Source of the DNA: Candidatus Colicola equi | GTDB lineage: Bacteria; Bacteroidota; Bacteroidia; Bacteroidales; Paludibacteraceae | Assembly (NCBI GenBank): GCA_018066175.1 | Contig: JAGHRV010000006.1 | Coordinates: 1-64,000, forward strand | DNA length: 64,000 nucleotides | Direction of reading: 5' to 3' | In this document: positions 45,008 through 54,200 of the stretch, in pieces | Numbering within the stretch: the first letter of the stretch is position 1 | Layout of the letters: each line of letters opens with the position of its first letter | Translations under genes and position numbers: made by a program | The notes under the pieces: generated by a model | The model's input: only the letters and a program-made list of their open reading frames with translations | Databases searched by the model: none | What the model was told of the DNA's origin: nothing

Positions 45008-46786
45008 ATGAAAAACGTTAATAAATATTTATTGATGGCCGTTGTGGCTTTGGCTACAACCGCTTGCGTAGATGACCTCAATACAGAGCCGATTGATAAA
45101 AATTCATCTACATCTTTTAACCAGGCTCGTATGTTTACCAAGTGTTATGCAACCTTGGCATTAACCGGTCAAGAAGGTCCTACTGGTGATCAGGATGTAG
45201 AGGATATCGATGAAGGTACGTCTGCTTTCTTCCGTACTATTTGGTACATGAATACTATTCCTACCGACGAAGGTTGGTGGATTTGGACAGATGACGGTGT
45301 TCCTCAATTGCGTATTAACGCGTGGGACGGAGAAAATGTCTTGGTAAAGGGTATTTATGGTCGTCTAACGATGGATATTAAGTACTGCAACCACTTCCTT
45401 GCATATGCTATAGGATCGGATGATGAAACCCAAAAAGAACGCGCAGAAGTTCGTTTCATTCGTGCTCTAAACTACTACTATCTCTTGGATTTCTTCCGCA
45501 ATGCACCGCTTTCGCTTGAGGAAAGTACAGTATATCCTCACTATGTTTCTCGTGCCGATTTGTATAATTGGTTGGTAGGTGAGTTGAAGGATTTAACCGA
45601 GTTATTGCCTGCTAAGCGTCTTAGTATGTACCGCGTGGATCAAGCCGCTGCTTGGTTGCTGTTGGCTCGCGTATATTTGAATTCAGGCGTTTATTTAGCT
45701 GACGACACCGCTACTCCGGTGGATACTAAACCAACGGAAGCAAATATGCTTGCGGCTAAAGCGGCTGCTGAAAAGGCATTGACCTATGGCTATCAGTTAT
45801 ATACCACTCCTACGAGTTATGAGGCTACAGGAGTGACCTATACTGCCTACCAAAAACTATTCATGGGTGACAATAAAAACCCTAATACGACTGGTCCAAT
45901 TGCTACAGAATCTCCGCTCATTATTTACCAAGATGGTGCATATAGCCGTAGTTATGGTGGTTCTTTCCTTACTGCTGCTATGCGTATATCCGGAATGGTG
46001 GCTTGGGGGGCTTCTGATCAATGGTCTTGCTTCCGTTCTTCTCCTACATTGGTCTATAACTTTACCCGTCCTGCCGGTTATGTTGACCAGGATGTATCCA
46101 CTAAGATAAAAGCCAATGAATACGAGATGCCGAAAGTCTTAAAAGACGATCGTGCAATCCTATGTTCGTTTGTAAAGGCCCAAAGCAAGGGAGGAAAAGA
46201 CCTCGTTTGGAAAGTGGAGGGCAAACGTTCAAAAGGTAATGCTGAAAATTTCATGGATTGCTGGGCAGCTCCTAAATTTACCAATGTGTATTCTACGGTA
46301 GATAGACCTGAGAAATCTGTTGGATCAGATAAGGCTTGGCCGGACTTTGATCTTCCTATGATGCGTATTGCCGAGGCTCATTTGATTAAAGCAGAAGCAA
46401 TGTATCGTTTGGGAGATGCTCCTGGAGCATTGGCAGAGATTAATAACACTATCCGCCAGCGTGCTAATGCAGAGCCCTTAACTAAATTAGATGACGAAAC
46501 ATTGTTAGCCGAATGGTGTCGCGAGTTCTGGGGCGAAGGTCGTCGTCGTACTGATTTGATTCGTTTTGACCATTTCTTCGGTCCACAATCTGACCAATAT
46601 AAGTATAACTGGGAAGGACGTATGGATAAGGATGATGGATCAAGTAGCTTCAAATCCGGTACGGAGGTCTTTTGGAACTGGTTCCCTGTTCCGTCTGATG
46701 ATAAGAAAGTTAATCCTAACTACGCTGCCGATGTAGAGGCGAATAGTCCTTTCGAGGGTGGTGACGGATATGTATATGGCAAATAA
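45008..46786 (+). CDS. susD: SusD-family surface glycan-binding lipoprotein
   Basis: The 592-residue lipoprotein (lipobox ALATTAC, Cys20) has the RagB/SusD architecture: tetratricopeptide-like helices (AEVRFIRALNYYYLLDFFRN, AAWLLLARVYLNSG) and the C-terminal block (MRIAEAHLIKAEAMYRLGD, WCREFWGEGRRRTDLIRF). It forms the lid of the SusC channel. The ATG at 45008 is used because the signal peptide begins there; the earlier ATG at 44984 lies 2 bp after the susC stop. Confidence 0.94.
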   Translation: MKNVNKYLLMAVVALATTACVDDLNTEPIDKNSSTSFNQARMFTKCYATLALTGQEGPTGDQDVEDIDEGTSAFFRTIWYMNTIPTDEGWWIWTDDGVPQLRINAWDGENVLVKGIYGRLTMDIKYCNHFLAYAIGSDDETQKERAEVRFIRALNYYYLLDFFRNAPLSLEESTVYPHYVSRADLYNWLVGELKDLTELLPAKRLSMYRVDQAAAWLLLARVYLNSGVYLADDTATPVDTKPTEANMLAAKAAAEKALTYGYQLYTTPTSYEATGVTYTAYQKLFMGDNKNPNTTGPIATESPLIIYQDGAYSRSYGGSFLTAAMRISGMVAWGASDQWSCFRSSPTLVYNFTRPAGYVDQDVSTKIKANEYEMPKVLKDDRAILCSFVKAQSKGGKDLVWKVEGKRSKGNAENFMDCWAAPKFTNVYSTVDRPEKSVGSDKAWPDFDLPMMRIAEAHLIKAEAMYRLGDAPGALAEINNTIRQRANAEPLTKLDDETLLAEWCREFWGEGRRRTDLIRFDHFFGPQSDQYKYNWEGRMDKDDGSSSFKSGTEVFWNWFPVPSDDKKVNPNYAADVEANSPFEGGDGYVYGK

Positions 46787-46848
46787 CAGCAAGAATTTGC
46801 TGCTATATATAATTAACCCAATTTATTAACTAAAATTATTTTTAAATC

Positions 46849-48162
46849 ATGAAGAAGTTATTTTCATTTGTTGCTGCTGCTCTTATGAGCGCAAGCATGT
46901 TCGCAACTCCTGCCCAAATCCCTACAGTAGCTAATTTGAGCGCGAGTTATGATGTGGTAAACAACCGTGTAATTTGCTTGTATTTTGATGAGCAAGTATG
47001 TAATGACATCGTATGGGTAGGTACCTACAAACAAGTTCCTAAAACTGATGGAACAGGGTATGATTGGTCTACAGATGTTGAAGAATTAAGTAAATTTGAG
47101 TCATTGGAAGGTTTTGATGGTTGGTATGTAGTTGAGTATGAGGACACAACGACTAATAGTCAAGGTAAACCCGTTCAGTTGAAATCCGATGGCACCTTCG
47201 CATGGGATTATCAATCAGGTGATAAAGATGCGTGGGCTAATATGAGTCAAGAAGGTCAAATAGCAGTGTTTGAAGATGGTTATGATGGTGAGGCTAATTG
47301 CACATGGGCAAACAAAGGCGCGTACATTTATGAGGTTGCTTATTGGAAGAAGCACAACACTCCCTGTGTGGACAAACCCAAACATGACTACACTTTTACA
47401 GTTTACATGCCTGAGTTCTGCGAGGAAATCGAAGATTATGCAGACTCCGTGTTTATCTTGGGTGGATTTGACTGGAATAAGGGTATTGAAATGGAAAAGA
47501 AGTTTGATCTTGAAGGTAATGCCATGTATTATGTTGAGTTGGATGGTATGGAAGAAGGTACTGAATACAAGTTCCGTTGCGGTACAAAGAACTGGGACGT
47601 ACAAGTTCAACTGAATGGTGCAGATCTTGCTAATATGACGATGGATGCAACGACGGATGTTGTTCTTCATTTTGATGGTGAAGGTTATGGCTTCAAAGCA
47701 TGTGATGTTCCTGTACCTGCTATGGACTATGACATCTATCTGAAGGCTCCTGCTATGTGCGATCCTAATATCTCTCCGGCTATCGTAGGTAGTGGTACTC
47801 CCGGTGGTTGGGATGCTGGTACTGCTATGGAATGGGATGTTGAGAAGGGTGAATGGCATATCCAACTGCTCCAAGCTGAAGGTGAGTTCAAGTTCTATGA
47901 TGCTCAGTTAGGTTGGGACAACGAAATTCAAATGTATAATGCAGAAACAGGAGAATGGGGTGCTACTCCTAACTTGAAGTTAGCAGGAGAAACTCCTATC
48001 GTTATTGACTATAGCGATGCTTCTTTGTATCGTTGGAAAATGTGTGAAGCTACCGGTCTTGAGAACGTTAAGGCTGATGTGAAAGCAAACAAAATCGTTA
48101 AGGACGGCAAACTGTATCTCCGTGATGGTAGAGGAGAATGGGTAAACGTTCTCGGTTTCTAA
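46849..48162 (+). CDS. SusE/SusF-like secreted glycan-binding protein
   Basis: The 437-residue protein has a Sec signal peptide (MKKLFSFVAAALMSASMFA) without a lipobox Cys. Three beta-sandwich modules follow; two show starch-binding SusE/F-like patterns (SVFILGGFDWNKGIEMEKKF, then IVGSGTPGGWDAGTAMEWDV). The C-terminus (GKLYLRDGRGEWVNVLGF) resembles a type IX secretion sorting tail found in Bacteroidales. It is probably a surface glycan-binding protein of this locus. A strong terminator follows about 30 bp later. Confidence 0.78.
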   Translation: MKKLFSFVAAALMSASMFATPAQIPTVANLSASYDVVNNRVICLYFDEQVCNDIVWVGTYKQVPKTDGTGYDWSTDVEELSKFESLEGFDGWYVVEYEDTTTNSQGKPVQLKSDGTFAWDYQSGDKDAWANMSQEGQIAVFEDGYDGEANCTWANKGAYIYEVAYWKKHNTPCVDKPKHDYTFTVYMPEFCEEIEDYADSVFILGGFDWNKGIEMEKKFDLEGNAMYYVELDGMEEGTEYKFRCGTKNWDVQVQLNGADLANMTMDATTDVVLHFDGEGYGFKACDVPVPAMDYDIYLKAPAMCDPNISPAIVGSGTPGGWDAGTAMEWDVEKGEWHIQLLQAEGEFKFYDAQLGWDNEIQMYNAETGEWGATPNLKLAGETPIVIDYSDASLYRWKMCEATGLENVKADVKANKIVKDGKLYLRDGRGEWVNVLGF

Positions 48163-48193
48163 ACAACTCTTCTACAGATTCTGTAGATAACTA

Positions 48194-48220
48194 AAAGAGG
48201 TCTTCGGGCCTCTTTTTTTT
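48194..48220 (+). terminator. Terminator of the glycan-uptake locus
   Basis: AAAGAGG pairs with CCTCTTT across a TCTTCGGG loop containing TTCG, followed by a run of T. It ends the locus that begins at 39258. Confidence 0.9.
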
Positions 48221-48271
48221 GTGTATTATTTTAACCGATTTATGTGCAATTGCAAAAAAAATGATAAATCT

Positions 48272-48303
48272 TTTGCAAATATGCAAAAAAAGTTGTACCT
48301 TTG
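48272..48303 (+). promoter_or_regulatory. Promoter of ftsB/divIC-like gene and ruvC
   Basis: TTTGC (48272-48276) is followed after 19 bp by TACCTTTG (48296-48303). The ATG at 48312 is only about 8 bp past the -7 box, so the transcript may be nearly leaderless. Confidence 0.75.
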
Positions 48304-48311
48304 CACGAGAA

Positions 48312-48626
48312 ATGAATATTGACTGGAAAAAAATATGGGAAATCCTTAATCAATGGGTGCTGAATAAGTACGTACTGACCCTTATTATCTTCGGAGTTAT
48401 TCTGCTCTTTGTTGGCGAACAAAGTGTTATTAAGGACCTGCGTCGCTACCGTCAGATTAACCAGGCCGAAGAGGCTATTGAAGAGGCAGATCATGCTATT
48501 CAAAAAGCGCAGCATCAACTTCAAATGCTCAACCATAAGGATAGCCTTGAACGCTTTGCACGCGAAGAGTATTACATGCATAATACTAACGAGGATGTTT
48601 ATATGGTAGATGAGGAGGACGAGTGA
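48312..48626 (+). CDS. FtsB/DivIC-like septum formation protein
   Basis: The 104-residue protein has a short cytosolic N-terminus, one membrane segment (about residues 20-38) and a coiled coil (YRQINQAEEAIEEADHAIQK), then LERFAREEYYMH, a motif of the DivIC/FtsB family. It would act in the divisome with FtsL and FtsQ. The ATG at 48312 is chosen because it follows the promoter; the earlier in-frame ATG lies within the terminator region. It overlaps ruvC by four bases (ATGATG context). Confidence 0.85.
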   Translation: MNIDWKKIWEILNQWVLNKYVLTLIIFGVILLFVGEQSVIKDLRRYRQINQAEEAIEEADHAIQKAQHQLQMLNHKDSLERFAREEYYMHNTNEDVYMVDEEDE

Positions 48627-49246
48627 TGATAGATAAATTAGTGAATGAACATTTAATCTTAGGCGTTGACCCCGGAACGCTCTTTATGGGATACGCCTTG
48701 CTCAAGACCATCGGTTCCAAAACCGAAGTGGTCACATTTGGCGTCAAGGATGTGCATAAATTAGAAGACCAATACGCTCGACTTCAGCAGGAATTTTTCT
48801 TCTTGCAGGAACTGATTGACCAATACCATCCTACTGAATTGGCTATCGAGACCCAGTTCGTGGATAAGAACCCACAAACGATGATCAAGATTGTGCATGC
48901 GCAAGGAGTGGCTATCGCCGCTGCGCTCAGTCGTGACCTGCCCATCAATGAGTATAGTCCCATGAAAATCAAAATGGCTATCACCGGTAATGGACATTCT
49001 ACCAAACAGCAGGTGGCAGATATGTTATTCCGAATGCTCAAGATGGACGAAACTCAACGACCTAAGAAACTGGACGCTACCGACGCACTCGGTATTGCTT
49101 ACTGCCATTTCTTGCAGTTAGGACTGCCTCTGAAGGAAAAAGGGGCTAAGAACTGGACTACTTTCGCAAAGCAAAAAGGTCTCGTAGATAACGGCCTTAC
49201 CGGACCTAACCAAAAACTATTAGCTGCCCTTTCTGCAAAAAAATAA
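48623..49246 (+). CDS. ruvC: Crossover junction endodeoxyribonuclease RuvC
   Basis: The 207-residue resolvase cuts Holliday junctions. Acidic residues of the active site are in LGVDPG (Asp16), LAIETQFVDKN and LDATDALGIAYCH. The C-terminus is about 30 residues longer than E. coli RuvC, as in other Bacteroidota. A second ATG at 48626 is an equally possible start. No ruvA or ruvB is present. Confidence 0.93.
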   Translation: MMIDKLVNEHLILGVDPGTLFMGYALLKTIGSKTEVVTFGVKDVHKLEDQYARLQQEFFFLQELIDQYHPTELAIETQFVDKNPQTMIKIVHAQGVAIAAALSRDLPINEYSPMKIKMAITGNGHSTKQQVADMLFRMLKMDETQRPKKLDATDALGIAYCHFLQLGLPLKEKGAKNWTTFAKQKGLVDNGLTGPNQKLLAALSAKK

Positions 49247-49255
49247 TGAAATAAA

Positions 49256-49287
49256 TTTGCATATTCCAATTTTTTGTTGTAATTTTG
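49256..49287 (+). promoter_or_regulatory. Promoter of the ferredoxin leader
   Basis: TTTGC (49256-49260) is followed after 19 bp by TAATTTTG (49280-49287). Transcription should start near 49294, leaving a leader of about 147 nt before the ferredoxin ATG. Confidence 0.8.
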
Positions 49288-49293
49288 CACTCG

Positions 49294-49440
49294 ATTTAAT
49301 AATAATCCCCTCCGCTCTAAATATTTAACGGGGTCCCCAAAAGCTCGTAAGAGGTTGTGGGGAGAGTGGAGGCCCAAGTCGCCTGCTGATTTAATGAATA
49401 TGGTATCAGCCCTTGCGAACTTGGTGCCGAACACGAAATT
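49294..49440 (+). promoter_or_regulatory. Structured leader RNA upstream of the ferredoxin gene
   Basis: Three nested or adjacent stems can be drawn. P1 pairs 49309-49318 with 49363-49372 (10 bp, one G-U). P2 pairs 49335-49346 with 49351-49362 (10 of 12) under a GUAA tetraloop of GNRA type, and abuts the P1 3' strand so the two could stack. P3 pairs CCAAGTCGC (49374-49382) with GCG-A-ACTTGG (49415-49424) and continues into GCTGAT/ATCAGC (49385-49390/49405-49410). The stretch has no open frame or repeat unit. It may be a regulatory element or a small RNA; I do not recognise a known family. Confidence 0.55.
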
Positions 49441-49605
49441 ATGGCTTATAAGATTTCAGAAGATTGTATCGCCTGTGGCACCTGTAAAGATGAGTGCCCG
49501 ATGGGAGCTATCTCCGAAGGCGATCATTACAGCATTGATCCGGACATCTGCGTTGAATGCGGAACATGTGCGGATGTTTGCCCAAGCGGCGCAATTTCTA
49601 AATAA
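49441..49605 (+). CDS. Small 2x[4Fe-4S] ferredoxin
   Basis: The 54-residue soluble protein has two complete cluster motifs, CIACGTCKDECP and CVECGTCADVCP, in the pattern of clostridial-type ferredoxins (MAYKISEDCIACGTCKDE at the start). It is a low-potential electron carrier, probably used by pyruvate:ferredoxin oxidoreductase (nifJ, 1.6 kb downstream) and by Rnf. It has its own promoter, a structured leader and a terminator, so it is a single-gene unit. Confidence 0.95.
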   Translation: MAYKISEDCIACGTCKDECPMGAISEGDHYSIDPDICVECGTCADVCPSGAISK

Positions 49606-49620
49606 ATTGCAATGTTGTAC

Positions 49621-49654
49621 AAAAGCTGTCTAACCTCACCGTTAGACAGCTTTT
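49621..49654 (+). terminator. Terminator of the ferredoxin gene
   Basis: AAAAGCTGTCTAAC pairs perfectly with GTTAGACAGCTTTT across a 6-nt loop, 15 bp after the stop codon. Confidence 0.95.
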
Positions 49655-49719
49655 CTTGTTTCTTGTCTCACTCTCCCTTCCCTTTCCCTTCCCCTCTCAC
49701 CCTCTCACTTGCTATAAAT

Positions 49720-49774
49720 AGTATGTGATTAGTATGTGATTAATATGTGATTGGTATGTGATTAATATGTGATT
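49720..49774 (+). repeat. 11-bp tandem repeat AGTATGTGATT, five units
   Basis: Five consecutive units (AGTATGTGATT twice, AATATGTGATT, GGTATGTGATT, AATATGTGATT) lie in the 323-bp gap between the ferredoxin and ATPase genes. They are preceded by a pyrimidine-rich CTCTCAC-type tract (49665-49710). The rest of the gap holds a terminator, a small hairpin near 49793-49811 and a promoter; no gene is seen. Confidence 0.9.
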
Positions 49775-49861
49775 ATGCATACATGAAAGAATCGTAAGGC
49801 ATGTTCTTACGTTGATTTTTATCTCTCTGAAAACATTTTTTTTAAAAAAATGTCCCATCTA

Positions 49862-49893
49862 CTTGCAAATTCCATTTTTTTTTTGTAATTTTG
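49862..49893 (+). promoter_or_regulatory. Promoter of the AAA ATPase gene
   Basis: CTTGC (49862-49866) is followed after 19 bp by TAATTTTG (49886-49893), 35 bp before the ATG. Confidence 0.7.
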
Positions 49894-49928
49894 CAGCCGA
49901 TTTTGTTTAATGCCCAAAAAGTTGGAAC

Positions 49929-51113
49929 ATGCTGGAGAGTTTTTATAAAACACACGATTATTTGGTGGAACATGTAGATGTGCCTATTCGTCGTCAATTG
50001 ATGGACGAAATCAACTGGAAAGACCGTTTGATTGCTATCAAAGGCGGTCGCGGTGTCGGTAAAACCGATTTTCTGTTGTCCTATGCTAAACAGCAATTGG
50101 CATTGGAGCCTGATAAACGCCGTACCATCTTGTATGTCAACTTTAATAACTTCTTCTTTACCCAACACTCGCTCTATGAGTTCGCAGGGGAGTTTGTTAA
50201 GGCCGGAGGACAGACTCTGCTCATTGATCAAGTCTTCAAGTACCCCAATTGGTCTAAGGAACTGCGCGACTGCTATTTCCATTACACCAACCTGCGCATT
50301 GTCTTCTCGGCTTCGCCCGTCATGCGTCTTATTGAAGGCAATTCGGACATTGGACATATCGTTAAAATGTACAACTTGCGCGGCTATAGTTTCCGTGAAT
50401 ACCTCAATATCCAAACGGGATGCCGCTTGCGCTCCTATACATTGGACGAGATACTGAGAAACCACGAAGAGATAGCATCTCGTATATGTGCCCACGTTAA
50501 GCCGTTGCATTTCTTCCAGGATTATTTGGAGCATGGCTATTATCCTTATTCGCTCACGCACTGGGACTATTCGGAACAACTGCTTCACCTGATGAACATG
50601 ATGTTAGAGGTGGATATCCTGCTTATCAATAAACCCGAAGTGGCTTACCTCAATCGTATTAAGAAACTCCTATATATGTTGATGGGGGATGTGCCATGTG
50701 GGCTCAATATCAGTAAACTGGCCTCGGCGACTAATACGTCTCGCTCCACGATTATCAACTACATCAAGTACCTCAAGGATGCCCGCTTGCTCAACCTTCT
50801 CTATGTAGATGGAAAGCAATACCCTATGAAGCCGGCTCGCATCTATATGCAGAACCCCAACCTGTGCTATATGTTGCCAACCCAACAACCTACTGAACAA
50901 GCGGTGGCAGAGACGTTCTTCTATAGCGCTCTGCATGGCGCACATAAACTCAATGCTTGCGAGACAGCCGCCTTTGAAGTGGACCAAAAAGTGCGCTTTG
51001 ATGTGCTGAAAACATCGCCACGCACTCCAGGCTTCCGCTATGCCGCCATCGCTGACCTCGAAATAGGTAAGGGCAAACAAATACCCCTTTGGCTACTGGG
51101 CTTCCTCTACTAG
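49929..51113 (+). CDS. AAA+ ATPase with DUF4143-type C-terminus
   Basis: The 394-residue protein belongs to the COG1373-type ATPases. The P-loop is KGGRGVGKTDFLL near residue 40. A sensor-like FSASPVMRL follows, then the YNLRGYSFREYLNI motif characteristic of the family and a winged-helix/DUF4143 half (CGLNISKLASATNTSRSTI, KDARLLNLLYVDGKQ). Its role is unknown; the family is widespread and sometimes linked to defence or stress. The stop codon lies inside an 8-bp repeat array. Confidence 0.82.
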   Translation: MLESFYKTHDYLVEHVDVPIRRQLMDEINWKDRLIAIKGGRGVGKTDFLLSYAKQQLALEPDKRRTILYVNFNNFFFTQHSLYEFAGEFVKAGGQTLLIDQVFKYPNWSKELRDCYFHYTNLRIVFSASPVMRLIEGNSDIGHIVKMYNLRGYSFREYLNIQTGCRLRSYTLDEILRNHEEIASRICAHVKPLHFFQDYLEHGYYPYSLTHWDYSEQLLHLMNMMLEVDILLINKPEVAYLNRIKKLLYMLMGDVPCGLNISKLASATNTSRSTIINYIKYLKDARLLNLLYVDGKQYPMKPARIYMQNPNLCYMLPTQQPTEQAVAETFFYSALHGAHKLNACETAAFEVDQKVRFDVLKTSPRTPGFRYAAIADLEIGKGKQIPLWLLGFLY

Positions 51114-51161
51114 TAATCTAGTAAACTAGAAAACTAGTCAACTAGAAATCTAGTAATCTAG
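51110..51161 (+). repeat. 8-bp tandem repeat CTAGTAAT, six and a half units
   Basis: Units CTAGTAAT, CTAGTAAA, CTAGAAAA, CTAGTCAA, CTAGAAAT, CTAGTAAT and a final CTAG begin at the ATPase stop and run towards nifJ. CTAG is rare in many genomes, so this dense cluster is striking. Confidence 0.9.
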
Positions 51162-51206
51162 CCCCATAGAAACTGAAAATTAACTCTAAAAAATAACTAC
51201 ACAACA

Positions 51207-54200
51207 ATGAAAGAAAAGAAATTTATGACTTGTGATGGTAATGCCGCTGCTGCGCATATTGCGTACATGTTTACCGAAGTAGCTGCTATCTATCCTATCA
51301 CGCCGTCATCACCTATGGCAGAGAACGTAGATGAATGGGCCGCTGTTGGCCGCAAGAACATGTTTGGCGAAACCGTTACGGTGCAGGAAATGCAGAGTGA
51401 AGGCGGTGCTGCCGGCGCAGTTCATGGTTCGTTGAATGCTGGTGCACTCACCACTACTTTTACTGCTTCTCAGGGACTCTTACTTATGATCCCTAATATG
51501 TACAAGATTGCCGGAGAACTGATTCCGACTGTCTTCCATGTTTCCGCTCGTACGTTGGCTAGTCACGTACTATGTATCTTCGGTGACCACCAAGATGTAA
51601 TGGCTTGCCGCCAAACCGGTTTTGCTATGTTGGCCGAGGGTAGTGTACAAGAGGTAATGGACCTGTCCGGCGTAGCGCACTTAGCTACTATCAAGAGCCG
51701 CGTTCCGTTCCTGAACTTCTTTGATGGCTTCCGCACCAGTCACGAGTATCAGAAGATTGAGGTGATGGATATGGAAGACCTTCGTCCGTTGGTTGATATG
51801 GAGGCGTTGGCAGACTTCCGTAAACGTGCTTTGTCTCCAATGCGTCCCGTGATGCGTGGTATGGCAGAGAACCCAGATGTCTTCTTTACCCATCGCGAAA
51901 GTTGCAATACTTATTACAATAACGTAGCAGATATTGTTAGCGACTATATGGACAAGATCAGTGCCATCACCGGCCGCACCTATCGTCCCTTCACTTACTA
52001 CGGCGCACCTGATGCCGAAAACATCATCATTGCTATGGGTAGTGCTACCGAGTGTATTCGCGAAGTAATTGACTATGAGGCTGCTAAGGGCAATAAATTA
52101 GGCATGATTAACGTTCACCTCTATCGTCCCTTCTCCCTCAAGTACCTCAAGGAGGCTCTGCCTGCATCCGTTAAGCGTATTTGTGTGTTAGACCGCACCA
52201 AAGAGCCCGGAGCGAATGGCGAACCGCTCTACTTGGATGTAAAAGATGCTTTGGACGAACTTGGCATGAAGGATATCGTCGTGGTTGGTGGTCGATATGG
52301 ATTAGGAAGCAACGATACAACACCTGCTCAGATGTTAGCTGTTTATGCTAACTTGGCAATGAACGAACCTAAGAACCACTTCACCGTAGGTATCAATGAC
52401 GATGTAACCTTTACTTCTCTGCCTGTAGGCGAAGAAATAGCCATGGGTGGCGAGGGTATGTTCCAAGCTAAGTTCTACGGATTAGGTGCAGACGGTACGG
52501 TAGGTGCCAATAAGAACAGCGTCAAGATAATTGGTGACACCACCGATAAATACTGCCAAGCTTACTTCTCATACGATAGTAAGAAATCCGGCGGATTCAC
52601 TTGCTCGCACTTGCGTTTTGGCGATGAACCCATCCATTCTACTTATCTCGTTACTACACCTAACTTTGTGGCTTGCCACGTGCAGGCTTATCTGCAAATG
52701 TACGATGTAACGCGCGGATTGCAAAAAGGTGGTACGTTCCTGCTCAATACCGTTTGGAATGCAGAGGAACTCAAGGAGAACTTGCCTAATAAAGTGAAGA
52801 AATACTTCGCAGACAATGCCATCAAGGTATATTTCATCAACGCCACTAAGATTGCTCAAGAAATCGGCTTGGGTAACCGCACCAATACCATCCTTCAATC
52901 TGCTTTCTTCCGTATCACCGGTGTTATCCCGGTAGAGAAAGCCGTGGAAGAGATGAAGCATTTCATCGTGAAGAGTTATGGTAAGAAAGGTGAGGACGTT
53001 GTCAATAAGAACTACGCTGCCGTAGATCGTGGCGATGAGTACCAACTGCTGGATATTGATCCGGCATGGAGTCAACTTGGACCCGATGCTGCTCCTGATT
53101 ACGGAGACGAACCCGAATTCGTTACTAAACTGGTGCGTCCTATCAATGCTCAAGATGGAGACTTACTGCCGGTAAGTGCCTTCAAGGGTATCGAAGATGG
53201 TACATGGCCTGCCGGCACCGCTAAGTATGAGAAACGTGGCGTCAGTGCCTTTGTTCCTGTATGGACCGCAGATAACTGTATCGAATGTAATAAGTGTGCA
53301 TACGTTTGTCCTCACGCTTGTATCCATCCGTTCGTTATGGACGATGAGGAGGTGAAGGGTATCAATGGTGCTACTCGTGAAATGAAAGCTCCTACTGCGC
53401 TCAAAGGTATGCATTTCCGCATCCAAGTGGGCGTGATGGACTGCTTAGGTTGTGGTAACTGTGTAGATGTATGTCCGGGTAATCCTAAGACCGGCAAGGC
53501 TCTGCAGATGGTGGATCTTGAGACTCAACGCGCTGAGGCTGCTAACTGGGAGTACTGCGAGAAGAACGTTAAGAGTAAACAAGACCTCATTGATATCCAA
53601 TCCAATGTCAAGAACTCGCAGTTCGCTACGCCGCTCTTTGAGTTCTCCGGTGCTTGCTCCGGTTGCGGTGAAACACCATACCTCAAACTCATCAGCCAAC
53701 TATTTGGTGACCGCGAGATAGCTGCTAATGCTACCGGCTGTACTTCTATCTACTCCGGTTCGGTTCCTTCTACGCCTTATACAACCAATGACAAGGGTCA
53801 TGGACCGGCTTGGTCGAACTCGTTGTTCGAGGACTTCTGCGAGTATGGTTTAGGTATGCAGATTGCCCATCGCAAGATGAAAGAGCGTCTGACTACCTTG
53901 ATGACCAAGGGATTGGAATGCCCCACTTGCTCCGATGAACTCAAGGCTATGTTCAAACAATGGCTCGAGAATAAGAACGATGGTGAAGTAACCAAGAAAC
54001 TATACGAACCTATGGTAGCTGCTATGGAGGCTTGTGGTTGCGATACATGCAAGCAGATCCTGACCTACAAAGACCATATCGTTAAACGCAGTCAATGGAT
54101 CATCGGTGGTGATGGTGCTTCCTACGATATCGGTTACGGAGGATTAGACCATGTCATCGCCAGTGGCGAAGATGTGAATATCCTTGTGCTGGATACTGAG

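Noticed and set aside
47215-47874. A 219-codon minus-strand frame in the SusE/F-like gene
   Set aside because: It lies entirely inside a supported plus-strand gene and shows no protein family.
49720-49774. Tandem 11-bp repeats considered as a CRISPR array
   Set aside because: Units are contiguous with no spacers, far too short for CRISPR repeats, and no cas genes are in the window.
49842-50588. A 248-codon minus-strand frame opposite the AAA ATPase gene
   Set aside because: The opposite strand encodes the ATPase with its own promoter and motifs, so this frame is judged to be a shadow.
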